Below are positions 9,633 to 22,000 of a stretch of 64,000 bases of DNA, in pieces. Made by a program: the position numbers and the translations under genes. The notes below the pieces were generated by a model. The model worked only from the letters and a program-made list of their open reading frames with translations, was not told the DNA's origin and did no database searches. The stretch is from NCBI GenBank assembly GCA_037176705.1, contig CM073907.1:9641001-9705000 (forward strand), in the 5' to 3' direction. This stretch comes from Molossus alvarezi (lineage: Eukaryota > Chordata > Mammalia > Chiroptera > Molossidae). Numbering within the stretch: position 1 is the stretch's first letter; each line of letters starts with the position of its first letter.

Positions 9633-11786
9633 TGTTCAGAGCAGGTGCCCTTCACTCACTGACCTCTTTCCCACCAGACTAGGAGAATGGCGACTTTATC
9701 AGGCCTGCTGCTTGGCACCCCAACCCCGAAAGGAAGCAACTCGGGCATGCAGTGGGGTGGGCAGAATGAGGGCAGGGACAGACCAAGAGGCATGGAGGTT
9801 GGCCTGAGTACTCTGGCCACAGAGGTACCAAGTGAAGAATGACTGAGCGTTGGAAGGGAAGCAGTACAGGTCAACACACTTTAAATTCACACTTTTGAGT
9901 TTTTCCTAGGACCAGGATGAATGTACAGTCCATTTGTTTTGTCTGTTTCCTTTGATACACACTGGAGTTCTAGAATTTCAATGGAGGAGGGTCTGAGGAC
10001 AGCAGTCTGGCTGGAAGCTGTGACTGCAGGTCCTATATGCTCTTTAGAGTGGCTTGGGGGGGGGAGGGGGCATAGGACCCCTTTTTGCACCGACATGGTA
10101 TCTACCTGTCAATTTGGTTTCAATTTTTTTTTTTTTCCTTTCCATGAACTACTCCTGGCTTTGTTGGAAGAAAGTAGTTACGTGTTATATATTTTCCATA
10201 AGAAAAGATTTACTTCTATTGCATGTGAATTTGTAGAAGCATTCCACAACCTTGCATGGTCTTCAGCAGCCTAGCAGCGAGCCCTTTCTATTATCTATTT
10301 AAGTCTTTAAATTTGGTATTTAGGTTAAATACAAAATATGGTTCTCAGCATTTTTCCAAGGTCACTCTTTCTGATGGAAAAAAATGTTAAAAGCAGAGAA
10401 GTAATGCATGAAAAATCCATTATTTAAAGCAGCACCTCTTTATCTACAATAGCAGTTACTTTTACACGATTTCCTCGCATTGCAGTGATACCCTGTTGCC
10501 ATCATCACTAAAGCTTTGTTAATGTTTCCATTATACATCACCAGTCAGTGTTTCCACCAGTTTATAATTCAGTGTATCGCCGAGCTCAACTTTGCTTTAT
10601 GGAAATCACCCTTTTAAAACTTCCCCCAAGAAATCAAAAACATATGAATGAAAATGTGCAGACCAGCTCCCCTGTTTCTTGTGCACAGGGGAGCGAGACA
10701 CCTTGTTCGGGGGATTTGAGTGGGAAATTGATTTTTGTCTTTTAATCAGTTGTGACCAGGATTATAATGCTATTAATGCAAAAGCATGCTGAACTAATTA
10801 AGAAGCAGAGAAGTGGAAAGGATTCTAGGAGGTCTCCCATAGGCCAGTTTCTAGCAAAACCTCATAGACGGACGGAGTTCAGAGTCCAAAGGGCCCTGGA
10901 AAATCCATTCCGCAATTGTTATTGCTAACTTGTTTCATTGTTTAACAACCCGTCAGGAATTTTTTTCCTTACGTCGAACTCAAATCTTTGCACTTTAAGC
11001 CAATTTCCCGCTGATTTTAGGGGAAATGGCAAACAGCTGTTGGACACTGCAGAGGTATAACTTCTTTTATGCAATATAGACCAACTGTTGGGGCCTTCAT
11101 AAGCTCAGCACTCTCAGTAGAAGTGTTCCTTCTAGTTCCGGAAGAGGTTTAAAGCCCTGAATCACTGTCACCATCTTGGTAAGTGTAGGGACCCCTTATG
11201 GGACCCTGATCTAAGAAGGCCCTGGCATTAATCTACCCCACCCATTAACCCAGAAATGTCTCATGATTTTCATATGGTCAGTTAAAGTCTTCCAGTTCCT
11301 TTCATGTTCGGGAAAGAAAATGTACCTTGTTATTTCATTTGAAGTTATAGGGGAACTCAGTTCGTTCTCTGTGTCACTGGCAAGGAGCTGATTGGCTTCC
11401 ATTCGAGCAGATCTGAATGCAGAGGGGTGATCGGAACTCGGGGCTCTCTGATTGCAGAGCATTTTGCACTGACCAGTGGCGGCCACCCAATTCCTACAGA
11501 TGAAGGATTCAGGGGTGAAATCTGGCTGGCACAAGAGCATGGAGACCTGTCGTCAAGATGCATTTGCTTAGCAAGTACCTGGATCTTACATGGATCAAGC
11601 ATTTCGATGGAACTGAAACACTACGTGGAATTGCAGGGCAGAGGGTGGGGGACGCTATCCTCAGAATGTCTACGAAAGGCTTGCTGCTTCTAAAACACCC
11701 AGAGGAGATGCGGATGAGTTGGGAGATGATTGGAAGTGGTTTCTGGCCACCTGGCTCTGCCCTCGGTAAAGGTGTCCATTTTATGA
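9633..11786. other. Unique non-coding sequence
   Basis: No gene or repeat recognised. A G-rich run (gggggggg) lies near 10056. The part at 10740-11080 is rich in homeodomain-like TAATTA and octamer-like ATGCAAA words and may be a conserved non-coding element; that is inference only. Confidence 0.45.
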
Positions 11787-12765
11787 TGAAAAGAAGGACC
11801 TACAACCCAGATTATTCTATCCAGAAAAGCAATCACTGAGAAATAATGAACTTCCCGGACAAGAAAAAGCTAAATACCAGCAAAACAGTATCACAAGAAA
11901 TGTAAAGGGACTTCTTTAAGAAGAAGAGAAGAAGAAACACAAAACATCAAAAATGTGAATAATACATGGCAATAAATACATAACAGTAATTACTGCAAAT
12001 GGATTAAATACTCCAATCAAATGACATGTGGAGGCTGAACCAATAACAAAACAAGACCCTTACGTGGGTTGCTACAAGAGACTCACTTCTGATGGAAAGG
12101 CACACAGACTGAAATTAAAGAAAGGGATGAAGATATTTCATGAAAATGAAAACAAATACACAAAATAAAGCTGGGGTGGCAATACTTACATCAGATAAAA
12201 TAGATCTAAAACACAAAATAAGCCCAGCCAGTGTGGCTCAGTGGTTGAGCGTCGACCCATGCACCAAGAGGTCACTGGTTCGATTCCTAGTCAGGGCACA
12301 TGCCCAGGTTGTGGGCCTGATCTCTAGTAGGGGGCATGCAGGAGGCAGCCAATGGATGGTCTCTCTCATCGATGTTTTTATCTCTTTCTCCCTCTCCCTT
12401 CCTCTCTCTCTAAAAAATAAAATAAAATAAAATAATAAAAAATAAAATAACAAGCAGAACAGAAACAGATTCAGAGAGACAGAACAATTTGATAGTTGCC
12501 AGATGAAAGTGGGGGTTGGGTAAAAAAGATGGAAGAATTAAGAAGTACAGATTGGTAGTCACAGAATAGTCATAGGGAATAGAGTCAATAGTCAATAGTA
12601 GTTAATATAGTCAATAGTAGTTAATATGTAATAACTATGTGTGGTGTCAGATGTATGGCGCAAGTTGTATAATGTTTATTACTGGGCCGTATACCTGAAA
12701 CTAATATATAAGTCAACTGTAATTAAAAAATAATAAATTATTTAAAGCCAAAAAAAAAAAAGGAA
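11787..12765 (+). mobile_element. Internally deleted L1 split by a SINE
   Basis: In order: the ORF1 C-terminal coding end (11787-11920, with a disrupted 'LQPRL...FP' region), the ORF1-ORF2 spacer, the ORF2 start ('atggcaataaatacataaca' near 11967) and part of the endonuclease region ('caagagactcacttctgatg' near 12074; 'ggggtggcaatacttacatc'), then a VES SINE (12222-12450), then L1 3' UTR ending in A-rich text near 12765. About 3 kb of ORF2 is missing. Because it keeps about 250 nt of ORF2, its deletion differs from that of the HAL1-like copies. Confidence 0.8.
12222..12450 (+). repeat. VES-type SINE inside a deleted L1
   Basis: Forward copy with intact A-box-like and B-box-like segments and an (AAAAT)n-rich tail. 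It sits at the L1 junction between endonuclease-coding sequence and 3' UTR. Confidence 0.93.
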
Positions 12766-13104
12766 CATGTCCATTTTTCTCACTGAGGATATCCGTGGCC
12801 CTTATCAAATGTGAGTATGCTCTTCAAGCTTGACAAATTAAGATAAAAATTAATTCCCATTGGCTGGGGTGATGGCTGAATCTTCTAAGACCACATTCTG
12901 TAGAAAAATGTGTGAATGGGAGCTTCCATTAAAAAAAAAATTTTTTTCAGCTGATGCAACCAAGCAGGAGCGTGAGGTCAGTAAGCTGCTAAATAGTTAG
13001 AAAGGATGTGGAATCTTTAGTTTATTCTAAGTTTCCATGGAGCCATTCATGGGGTGGAGATGGTAGAAAAATAAAATAAAATTGCAATTATTGAATAAAA
13101 GATG
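12766..13104. other. Unique non-coding sequence
   Basis: AT-rich. Nothing recognised. Confidence 0.4.
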
Positions 13105-13117
13105 AATGCAAGTCTTT

Positions 13118-13332
13118 ATTTATTTTTTATTCTCACCCAAGGACATTTTTGCATTTATCTTCAGATAGAGCAGGAGGGAGAGTGGGAGGAAGAGAGAGAG
13201 AGAGAAACATCGATGTGTCTACTGGTTGCCACTCGCAACACCCCAGCTGACACGCCCTTAGCGGGAACTGAACCAGGGACACTCTGGTCCGCAGGCCGAT
13301 GCTCTAACCACTGAGCCTAACTGGCCAGGGCT
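13118..13332 (-). repeat. VES-related SINE (longer-tailed form)
   Basis: Reverse copy with 'ttctcacccaaggacatttt', a GA-rich stretch and head 'aactggccagggct'. Imperfect duplications 'gaatgcaagtctt' (13105-13117) and 'gaatacaagtctt' (13333-13345) bound it. Confidence 0.9.
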
Positions 13333-13345
13333 GAATACAAGTCTT

Positions 13346-13769
13346 AATGTGCACTTCCTCAGCTGGGAGCCCCGTAGCCAACCTACGGACTTGCCTCCAC
13401 ACCCTGCGAGGTCATTGCCCTAAAGCAATCCCTTTGGAAAACAAGCGCATACCCTTCTAAGGAAGAAACAGTCGTGCATTTGGGCTGGCAGCTCTCGAAG
13501 GAAGTAACACCATGTCCATATGTCTCCTGCAAAGGCCCAGGAAATCCATGCTGGTCGAATCAGCACTCTGGCTGCTCCATGATTTGCTGCTCAGTGGGAG
13601 GACACTGCAAATTCCTGAAGGAAAGGACTTGGCATCAACAATCTCAAGTGTGTGCCTCACTATGGGCTGGAGAGCAAAGAGCCGTTTTGCTCGGGGCTCT
13701 TGCTCTGCGTGGTGGGCTGTGTGGCTATGCATCTGTGGTCCTGCATTTTCTACAGTTTTGCAGAACAAG
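13346..13769. other. Unique non-coding sequence
   Basis: Overlapping open frames occur on both strands (13457-13891 minus, 13474-13875 plus). Neither shows a recognisable domain, and both run into the adjacent SINE. Confidence 0.4.
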
Positions 13770-13945
13770 AGACACCAGTAGCTCAGTTGGTTCGATAGAG
13801 CATCACCCAGGTATTCCAAGGTTGCGGGTTGGATCCCGGTCAGAGCACATAAAAAATGAACCAATGAATGCATAACCAAGTGGAACAACAAATTGCTGTT
13901 TCTCTGTCTCTCCTTCCCCCTCTCTCTCTAAAATCAATAAAATAA
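13770..13945 (+). repeat. VES-related SINE, second form
   Basis: Head 'agtagctcagttggttcgat', then 'caaggttgcgggttggatcc', 'aatgaatgcataaccaagtg' and 'aaaatcaataaaataaaaag'. This form has a shorter body than the main VES copies. Confidence 0.88.
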
Positions 13946-14299
13946 AAAGAGGGAACCAGGACACAACCTATGCCCAATGTACACACGTTGCTCTCAGATG
14001 TCTTCGTGGCTTGTTCCATGCTGGGCAGCCCATGTGAAGTGATCACTTGCATTTATCCATTTTGCTGAAGCAGTCACCTAGAGTTGGCTTCGGTGCTTTG
14101 GTCTGTTCCCATGTTGAAGGATGGTGATGTCTGTGCCTCCTTCTCTGTGTTTCTGGTATAAAGCTAATTGCCTGTTTACCTACTCTCTGACCCCTGAGGA
14201 ATTCCTAGTGCCCCACATGGAACATTATCTGCTGGTGGGAAGGAATAGAAACTGGGAAGTAAGAAATGATAACACCCTTGTCCTTTGCCTACTCAGGCC
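13946..14299. other. Unique non-coding sequence
   Basis: Nothing confidently recognised. Confidence 0.35.
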
Positions 14300-14430
14300 C
14301 CTGCCAGACACCCCACTGTAATTTCCAGTGCTGTCTCTGTCACCCCACCAGGCTACAGGTTCTTTGAGGGCTGGAATGACAACAGTTTCACTTTTGTATC
14401 TATTGAGAGCATCAGGCTCTGAGTGAACTA
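14300..14430 (+). repeat. L2 3'-end fragment
   Basis: 'ctacaggttctttgagggct', 'tttgtatctattgag' and 'agcatcaggctctgagtgaa' resemble the ancient L2 3' terminus. Diverged. Confidence 0.5.
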
Positions 14431-15354
14431 CACGAGTGGCGTATTAGCAATCACTGAAGGGCAATGCAGTCTCTTTATACGGTAGAAAGGGTCCCAGCCC
14501 CGTGGGTTCTGGTCGCACGAGAGCTGCTTATTGGGGCCTCAGTTTCCTCTCTGATTTTCAGCAGTTTCCTGCAAGTCCTGCTGTGAATTCGTAAATATCT
14601 CAGTTCTTACCTGGGCTCACTCAGTTCTTAGTCTGCAAAACCAGAGAAAAAACTCGAAAAGTGTGCATGATTCGAACTCACACAGGAAGACCTGATGGGC
14701 AGGAACAGCGGCATATTTTTCTCGCATCAAGTCAGTAGTTGGTAAAGATAATACTGGTGGGTGACTCCCAGCCATCGGGCCCCTGACACCGGCTTCTAAC
14801 TCCCCCTCCCATTAGGTTGGCTTGTTGTCGCTTGAGTGTGACCGAGAACCGTCTTCCAAATGAATTGCAAAGTGACTTTTTCATTCTCGTCTTTCATAAG
14901 CCAAATTAGCTGAGGTTTGCCATGCACAACATGCTTGCTGAATAATACGTGCTCCTGCTCCAAGAGAAAGAACTGTTCCTCCTGGACAGAGATCCGAACT
15001 CTGTCTCCCAACAGCCTCTCTCTCTCTTTCCTTGCAACCTGGATGCTTCCCTGCAGCAGCATCCACATGACCCCTCCCCCTGCCCACATATCACCCCTCC
15101 ACTCTCTGGCCCCCATCCTGCTTAGGTCATTCTTTGGGTCTTGGGGATGCCTTAATAACTCTCAGTTGTATCTGTTAAAGCACAGCTTTGTAAGAGAGGT
15201 GCTTTTTATTTCTAAGGTGTCTTTCCTGGGGGGAATATGGACTTCTCTGCAAATCTTGCCTTCCTCTTGGTTCTTCCTGGGACCCTCCTCTGTATCTCGT
15301 TTCTGTGATTGCCCGTTTCAATTGGCATTTGAGTGCTGTGTCCCATTGACTGTC
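14431..15354. other. Unique non-coding sequence
   Basis: A 178-codon forward frame spans 14917-15453, but it runs into an L2 remnant and lacks known domains, so it is not annotated as a gene. Confidence 0.4.
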
Positions 15355-15460
15355 CACTCTTTCCCAGGGGACAGTGAGCTCCATATGAGCAGGGAGAGAG
15401 CTTTATTTCAGTACATCACCCAGGCCTGCCCCAGCTCAGTAGGTGTTTATTAAACTCAGC
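15355..15460 (+). repeat. L2 3'-end fragment
   Basis: 'gggacagtgagctccatatg', 'agcagggagagagctttatt' and 'cagtaggtgtttattaaact' follow the L2 3' terminal pattern. Confidence 0.55.
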
Positions 15461-16962
15461 TAATCTTCCATCTGCTCCTATAATCATCTCCCAGTCTGCA
15501 TTGGGATTTGGGCATCTTCTGTAATCACCCTAGTTTGCTTAAATGCCTAATAATTTATTCTTCTATGTTAAAAAAGAAATACAAAATAAAAATAAAATCA
15601 AAGAGAGAGAGAGAAACAGGAAGGTAGCCAGTACTCAATAAACTTTGGTTTTATTGAGTATTTTTAGAATGCCCTCAGATGTCCTTCCATGGAGAATTTT
15701 TTACAGACTGAATTCTTCTCTGGCTTGATCTTCATTTCTCAATAATATTTTACAGTATTCTTCCGTCGTTCAAGGGCTCTATTCATTTGACAGATGATTG
15801 GTTCCGCGGATGCAAAATAATTCTTTGTTATCTTATAAATATGGGCTTTTATTCTAAACACTGGCAAAAGTCAAAACCTATGGCACTTTTCCTCTAGAGG
15901 TGTTGCTTCTTTTCTCTTACTCAAAATAGAAAGGAAAAAAAAATGCACCGTCCATGTCGCCGAACCTCTCTGCCTTAGCACCGTGGTGGAGAGCCTACGG
16001 GCTCAATGCCATTTGAATTCTCTTGGAAGGATCTAATCAACGCTTGGTGCAAAAGGACATTACGCTCTGGAATCCAGAAGGAGAGTTAAGTGACCATCCC
16101 CAATTACAGCCTCGGAGGTGGTGATTAAGATAAAAACTGCAGGGAGGTTTTTAATTTAGCTGCCTAGAGGCGCTGCCCACCCCAGTTGCTGCAAACTCAT
16201 CAGATCATACGCATGCCCTATCCCCTCACCCTGCATTGCCACTCAGAGCAATTGTATCAGCAAGGGCACCGAATGGATTGCGTGGCCCAGGACACATTGC
16301 CTGTGGACGGGGAGACCCAGGCTCGCTTTCTCACGACGTGTGCTTTCTGATACAGAATCATCTCCCCGGCTCTTTCTCGCTCATGTCATCTGAAATACAT
16401 TCACCCTGCACCAATTCCTTCCTAATGTGATGTAGAACCCTAGATGGTAATGCGTATTGCACTGACGCAATGTGTGGTTGATACAAGGCGTTACTTTGAA
16501 GATGTGTGTGAGGGAGTGACTTCCTTCGCGGGCTAATGAAATGCAGGTACCATTAAGGAATGGGCCCCTCTAGCAAAGCTGCTAACAATTCCTTCTATTT
16601 CTGCCCTGCTGACTATGTCCCTGGGATGGTGCTAGGTGTTTGATCCCATTATTTCTAACGCTGGAAAAAAAACAACAACGGGAATATGGATTCCATTATA
16701 CTCCAATGCAATGCTTCAACTAGGCGAAAACAGTGCACAACAATGCTTGTCTACAGACATTTTCGGAATGTTAGACTCCACTCCTGAGGTCCACACATCC
16801 ATTATTTATATAAATAAGGCCACTATAATTGCACTTCATATTAGCATAAAGCCGATATAAATATTTATAAATTAATGTTTAATTAACATGTTGGTTGAAG
16901 GAGGTTTCCACTGGCGAGACATAGAGACGGAGAGTGTCAAGTTTCAGAACCGTATGCAGAAT
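15461..16962. other. AT-rich unique sequence
   Basis: No repeat or gene recognised. A short (GA)n patch lies at 15602-15614. The first part of a repeat-poor block that extends to about 28 kb. Confidence 0.45.
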
Positions 16963-17102
16963 GAGTGTTTGTACATCGAATGAGCCTATTCTCCGTTTGG
17001 CAGAAAAAGATGCGACACGAGTGTTTGTGAAGTTAATCAGCCTATTTTTCACGTGGAAAAAAATGTAAAGTTAATAAGCCTATTTCTCCCTTGGAAAAAG
17101 AT
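16963..17102 (+). repeat. Diverged local tandem repeat, three units
   Basis: Three related units are seen at 16963-17012, 17019-17065 and about 17065-17102. Shared words are 'gagtgtttgt' (units 1-2), 'agcctattt/attctcc' and 'tggaaaaa' before 'atg/gat'. The period is about 40-55 bp. No known repeat family recognised. Confidence 0.65.
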
Positions 17103-18682
17103 ATTTTTTTTTATTTGGAAAAAGTGCACCATTTCTTCCGGTTTTCCCGATAATAGATTCTAGAATATGAATATGGACCCACTGTTAGGTAACCGTTCAA
17201 GGCCTCTTAATTAAATTAGAAATACTGAAATATTTTCAGGATTCCCATTAAGAACATTGACTAGTGAATACAGTATATTCTTTTCAGATTAGAGCTGGAC
17301 TTAATTCAATGTTCTGATTACATTGTCCAATCATCGTAGGGTGGCTTCATGGAAGTAATGATAATCAGCAGTTCAGCACTTTGCAAAGAGACAACTTTTC
17401 TTTTTGTTTCGTAGAGTCCGAATCAGTAAACTGAATTAGTCAGAAAAGTCTTCAGCTCAAGTAGTGACGTGTTTTCAATTCAGATTTTACTTTTCTAAAT
17501 CTATCTATGTATAATGTGCTCCAAAGGAAGCTATAAGGACAGTAAGGTCATTGACCTTCAGTTCAACAAAATGTCTGAGAAGGTTTTTTCCATCCAGCCT
17601 TCCTTACTTTGTTCAAAGTAAAACATTTTCACACTTCAAAAGCTAAACATTTGAACTGTTCCTATTGTAAATCTATATACTATTAAATATATAATATATA
17701 ACTCTATAAATATATTTACATATATAGTCACAGTGATTGTCTATACATGCAATCGCTGAGCATTTTAAAAAGCATGTTAGTAAGTCTTCTTTAAAAACAA
17801 CTATATTATAACACAGTAATATTCTTTCTTAGAAAGCTTCCTCCACATTTAAGTGCCTTTTGTATTTCTGGAAGACTCTATTTTCTATTCCAGAATTTTC
17901 TCATTTATTACTCTACAATCTGTTCCTGATTGTAATAACACAGAGCAGTCTACAATAGAGAATTTCTAGTGAGATAAAGTTAAGAAAATAGATTTTAATA
18001 AAAAAAATGTTTCATTTGACTGGAGACTTTGCAAAAACTGAAACAATCATTTTTGGTTAAAATGGATTATGTTACCTTTTGACCAACCTAAAAATGTTCA
18101 CAAATCATAATTCACATCTCTGATATTTCTTAGAAATGAGAGTTTAAAGGCCATTTAATGATCTCAGTCTACAGTGAAATATGTAACCTATCAGAAAAAT
18201 ATTAAAATAAAGCCAACATGAATTACAGTAAAACGTTAGATGTCGACACCTCTTCTTTAAGCGTCGACAAACAAAATACTGGTCAGTTACAGTGTGTCAA
18301 GATTTCAGAAGGTTTACAAGTAAAAGTGGTGTAGTATAGACCACCCAAATTAGGAACAATGATTTCAATTTTTAATATAAAAGTCTCATTTGAATATTGA
18401 CTGAAGTTTCTTTCAACGTGGAGCTTTATAGTTGACAATAGAATTTGCATCCAAAGAATTAAAAAATAAAACTAGACAATCCATATTTATATTTTTCTTC
18501 CAATGTTATTACGCTATCCATGCCTGAAGCCCTTTTAAAATATAAAGTCATGTAATTTCAGTCGCCATTTGAATACACGGCATAAGTTAAGTATTTTTCT
18601 TGATATCAAAAAAGCTTCATTTATGAGAAAACTTTCCATGGTGTTTTTTAGAAGTTTGTTAATTTCTCATTGAAAGGGTATC
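17103..18682. other. AT-rich unique sequence
   Basis: No gene or repeat recognised. Strongly AT-rich, with TATA-rich runs near 17675-17725. Confidence 0.45.
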
Positions 18683-19080
18683 ATACATGCTGGGAGAAAC
18701 AGGTCAGACAGAGAAGGATGAATACCAGGTGATCTCATTTATTTGTGGAATCTAAAAAACAACAACAAAAAAACCAGCCGAACAGAAAATAGACTCATAG
18801 ATACAGAGAATATTTGGAGGGTGGCGATGGGAGAAGAATTGGGGGCTGGGTAAAAAAGGTGGCGGAGTTCACATTGGTAGTTACAGAACAGTCATGGGGA
18901 TGTAAACTACGGCATAGGGAATATACTCGATAATATTCTAATAGCTAAGGTGCCAGGAGGGGACTAGATTTATTGGGGTGATCACTTCATACTTTATATA
19001 AATGTCTAATCTTGGGATTGTACACCTGACACTAACATAATATTGTATGTCAACTGTAACTGAAAAATTAAAAATTGTAA
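18683..19080 (+). mobile_element. Old 5'-truncated L1 3' end
   Basis: Forward copy beginning in the ORF2 end and 3' UTR region: 'atttatttgtggaatctaaa', 'agactcatagatacagagaa', 'gtacacctgacactaacata' and 'tatgtcaactgtaactg'. Typical of an old L1MA-type 3' end. Non-coding. Confidence 0.85.
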
Positions 19081-22000
19081 GTAAAAGCCTAATACATAAT
19101 ATGTGAATATAAACAATATATCCTTCATTTTAATAATTTCAAGAAGAAGTAGACATTCCTCTGTCCAGGCTCATTGCCACTTGTTGGATAATTTTTCTTT
19201 AAATCAACTACAAAGTTAAATGATTATTTATTTATTTAAATTTATTTTATGCTATTTATTTAAATTAATTTCTTTAGAAATGCCCTCTTCTTTAATTTGC
19301 ATACCACAACGAAATAGAATGCAGAATATGGTGTTTAATATATTTTTTAAAAAATCTAAATTCTTGTGAGTCATTGAAATAATTTTACTGCAATTATCGA
19401 ATCTAAGCAATCGATTAGACATTTCAGATTTATTTTAATAGTATTAAATTATAATAATTAGAGTTCAACAACATTGCTTATTTATTTTAATACAGGTCTT
19501 TATTTTTTCCTGTCAGTATTTTTATATTTAGAGAGGATAATTTTAGAAACATCTAATTGTCTTTATTTAATTGTGGACGATAATACACAATTAGTAAAAA
19601 TAAAACTAAGCTAATGCAGATTTTTATACGGACTATCAAAATTAGAGACACTTTAAGTGGTAATCTATGTTTTTCATTCTATCATAATTTATGAAAAGGT
19701 CTCTTAATTCTAATTCCATGGAACAAAATTCAACAACAGATTTTATTCTAAGGGCAGTAAGAATACAGAGGTAACTTGTAATATTTAGAAATGTTTGCTT
19801 CAATATATTTAATATATTGTAGCAGTCATTTTAAAAGGCAATATCAGGAATTGCAGAGAAAGTTTTGACTTGATAATTTATGATTTTTTTTAAGTCACTT
19901 AGAATTTTTAGATATGTCTATTATACAAAATTATAATTAAATATTACTCTTTCTGTTTCTATAGTCCATAATAAGTAACACAGTCTAGCAAAGCAATTCA
20001 AGTTTATCTGGGTTTGTTCTATTGGCCGAATTTTCATATCCTAAATCATTTCTACAGACTACATGCACCAGGTAGTTAAAAAAAGATTAAAAGATATTTC
20101 AAAGGTATTATCCTGTTAAAATTCTACATTAACAACAGGCTTAAGAAAGAACCCATTTGGGTTCCTCCCGGGGTAGAGAAAAAAAGGAAAGAAAAAGCAG
20201 CCAAAAGTTTGGCATCTTAATCTTGGTTATTTTTTGAAAAGAATACTGTGGCAGAGTGTATGTTAGGAGGGGACATTCTAAAAGGAAGGAAAAGTGAATT
20301 TTCTCTTTCTCATTGTTTGTGTCAATATTGGCAAAAGTATACGGGTCGTCTGGTCGTTTTCATTCGTAAAAGTATTTCATGGAAGTCTGCAAGATTCAAT
20401 TCATTTTATTTGCTTTGTGTTTCTGAGGACTTAAGTATTCCCAGGTAAATGACGAATACAGGTTTTTAAAAATAGAGAGTAAACATTCAGTAAAGCATGA
20501 CAATTTTTTTTCTTTAATTTATAGAATGTTTGCTCTCTGTTCATTATATTTAAACACCTTTTTAAAAGGCACAATGTGTAAAGATAACACTGCATTTTTG
20601 CTATCGATTCTTTTCTGTTTTCTTAATTTTAATCCCTTGGCATATAAAAATCAGATCCCCTCATGAAAATTGATTTATGCCAATATTTACAAATCCTCAA
20701 AGCAAAAACACTGTAACATGCAAATATATGGTCTTTTTGCATAAAAGATTTGGACAGTTTAAAATTTCAGCACATTGATAAATACTAAGTCAGTAATGCA
20801 GAACAAATAACCTGAATATTTTTCATGTAAACTGGACACTCTATGCTGAGAAATAAAACAGTTTTAATTATTTCCATATCAAGCCTACCTCTCAATTTAT
20901 GATTTCAGCTTACGTGGTTCACAATGCAGATTTTTTTTCACTAGGGTAATTAGTATAATTAATTATTCAATAATTGAAATGCAGGTTAACAAACTTCTCT
21001 CTGTAAAAGTTTTAAAAAATGTCCTTCATTCACACTGTGAACTCTAAGCCTATAAAACTCTTCAAAGAACCTCGAGATATCAAGCAATCTTTTATTTAGG
21101 TAAACCTACCCCCCACCAACACTTTTATTCACACTTAAATACTCAGTATGCTCAGACCTTGGAAAAAAAGCTCCAAAAGACTTAATAGATCACTGATTTT
21201 AACTAAAGAGGTAGGTGGGTGTCCCTGATAAATGACTTCAAAACAATTTTTTTGTTTTAGCATTAATAGTTTTCATCAAATGAAAACAAGCTTCTTGCTG
21301 CAGAGTTAACATCTTGAATGGACCGCTGATTAACATATCTTTTATTTTAAACTCTTGAGGACAAACAGTATCTGTTACTTTGGAACAAGGATTCCTTTTC
21401 TTCTTCCCATTTTCTTCTATTTCTGCAGTGGTTTTCTTTTGAGCAAAGGGTAGCATAACCAAAGTACAAAGCGGAGGATCCGTTTAAAAACAGCAGGAAT
21501 ACATAAAATCAGTTTAAGGAAAATAATATTTAATCTTGCCAGAGTTTAAAGCTAATGGATGAGTTGGTTAAGCCTTTCATTTCTCATGAGGTATATATTT
21601 GCCGGCTGGGTGTGATGTCTACGAAAGTGTGTTTATGATTTAAGATAAAAAGGCACTGATTTGAATGTAAAGGTAACATGTTTTAAAGATGCCGATACAT
21701 TTGAGGTAAAGTTATTATAATCAACAGCGAGAATAATGTTCAGTGTTATGGTAAACTCTCTCAAGATTTAAAATTATAGAAACCTGGAGGTGCTTTTGTT
21801 GTTTTGTTCCTTAAATATCCACATAATGTCTCTTGGAATTCACACACATTACAAAATGTATGCCTGTTTTTCTCTGAATGATCCTGAATGTCAAACATTG
21901 TTTTATATACATTTTTTCCAGCCTAAGAAAATGCTTGACAATTTAGAAACGGGTGGTGAAATAAATTATGTCTCTTGACAAAAACAGCAAGAAGAACAAT

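Noticed and set aside
14917..15453. 178-codon forward open frame
   Set aside because: Ends within an L2 remnant and has no recognisable domain.
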